Shown here piece by piece: positions 31,954 through 31,985 of a stretch of 31,985 nt of DNA. The translations under genes and the position numbers were made by a program. The stretch spans positions 1-31,985 of the forward strand of contig CAJUEX010000040.1 of NCBI GenBank assembly GCA_910585715.1, given 5' to 3'. Within the stretch, counting starts at the first letter, position 1. Every line of letters begins with the position of its first letter. Under the pieces are notes generated by a model that did not search any database, had not been told where the DNA came from, and was given only the letters and a program-made list of their open reading frames with translations. This DNA comes from an uncultured Lachnospiraceae bacterium (GTDB taxonomy: Bacteria > Bacillota > Clostridia > Lachnospirales > Lachnospiraceae).

Positions 31954-31985
31954 GATGCTCCTCTGGTCAGATTAAATGCTGGTGT

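Overview
The window looks like chromosomal DNA of an anaerobic Gram-positive Clostridia, most likely a gut Lachnospiraceae-type organism. This is inferred from strong AGGAGG ribosome sites, the atp operon layout with a sodium-type c subunit, a TIR/beta-propeller protein, a LytTR/GHKL regulatory pair and a secreted giant RHS protein with V-S-D-N linkers. No tRNA, rRNA, CRISPR array or intact insertion sequence was seen.

Positions 1-2098 carry two small membrane-protein genes, a convergent DUF402 gene on the minus strand, and a divergent promoter region. Positions 2099-9282 hold a complete F1Fo ATP synthase operon (atpZ-like, atpI, atpB, E, F, H, A, G, D, C) with its own promoter and a clear terminator. 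Three short hairpins sit just before the atpB, atpE and atpA ribosome sites. The c subunit carries the residues that bind sodium, so the enzyme is predicted to couple to Na+.

Positions 9369-13994 are a two-gene unit: a DHH-family phosphoesterase whose stop codon overlaps the start of a 991-residue TIR / transmembrane / beta-propeller protein. It ends at a strong terminator. Positions 14027-16155 encode an Agr-like LytTR response regulator and a GHKL sensor kinase. Behind them lie three 20-21 bp spaced LytTR-type boxes, a perfectly placed ribosome site with a 16-codon ORF, a possible 47-codon ORF and a terminator.

Positions 16777-31985 are a polymorphic toxin locus of the WapA/RHS kind. A 3605-residue secreted RHS protein ends in a GIY-YIG nuclease tip, followed one base later by its probable immunity gene. 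Downstream are spare parts: a remnant of the toxin tail with a second immunity gene, a deletion-joined orphan RHS tip with a different GIY-YIG toxin, a third related immunity gene, and at the window edge another YD-repeat fragment. The three immunity proteins share an N-terminal family signature and differ in their C-terminal halves. The arrangement suggests that the expressed RHS gene exchanges its toxin/immunity end by homologous recombination with silent cassettes.
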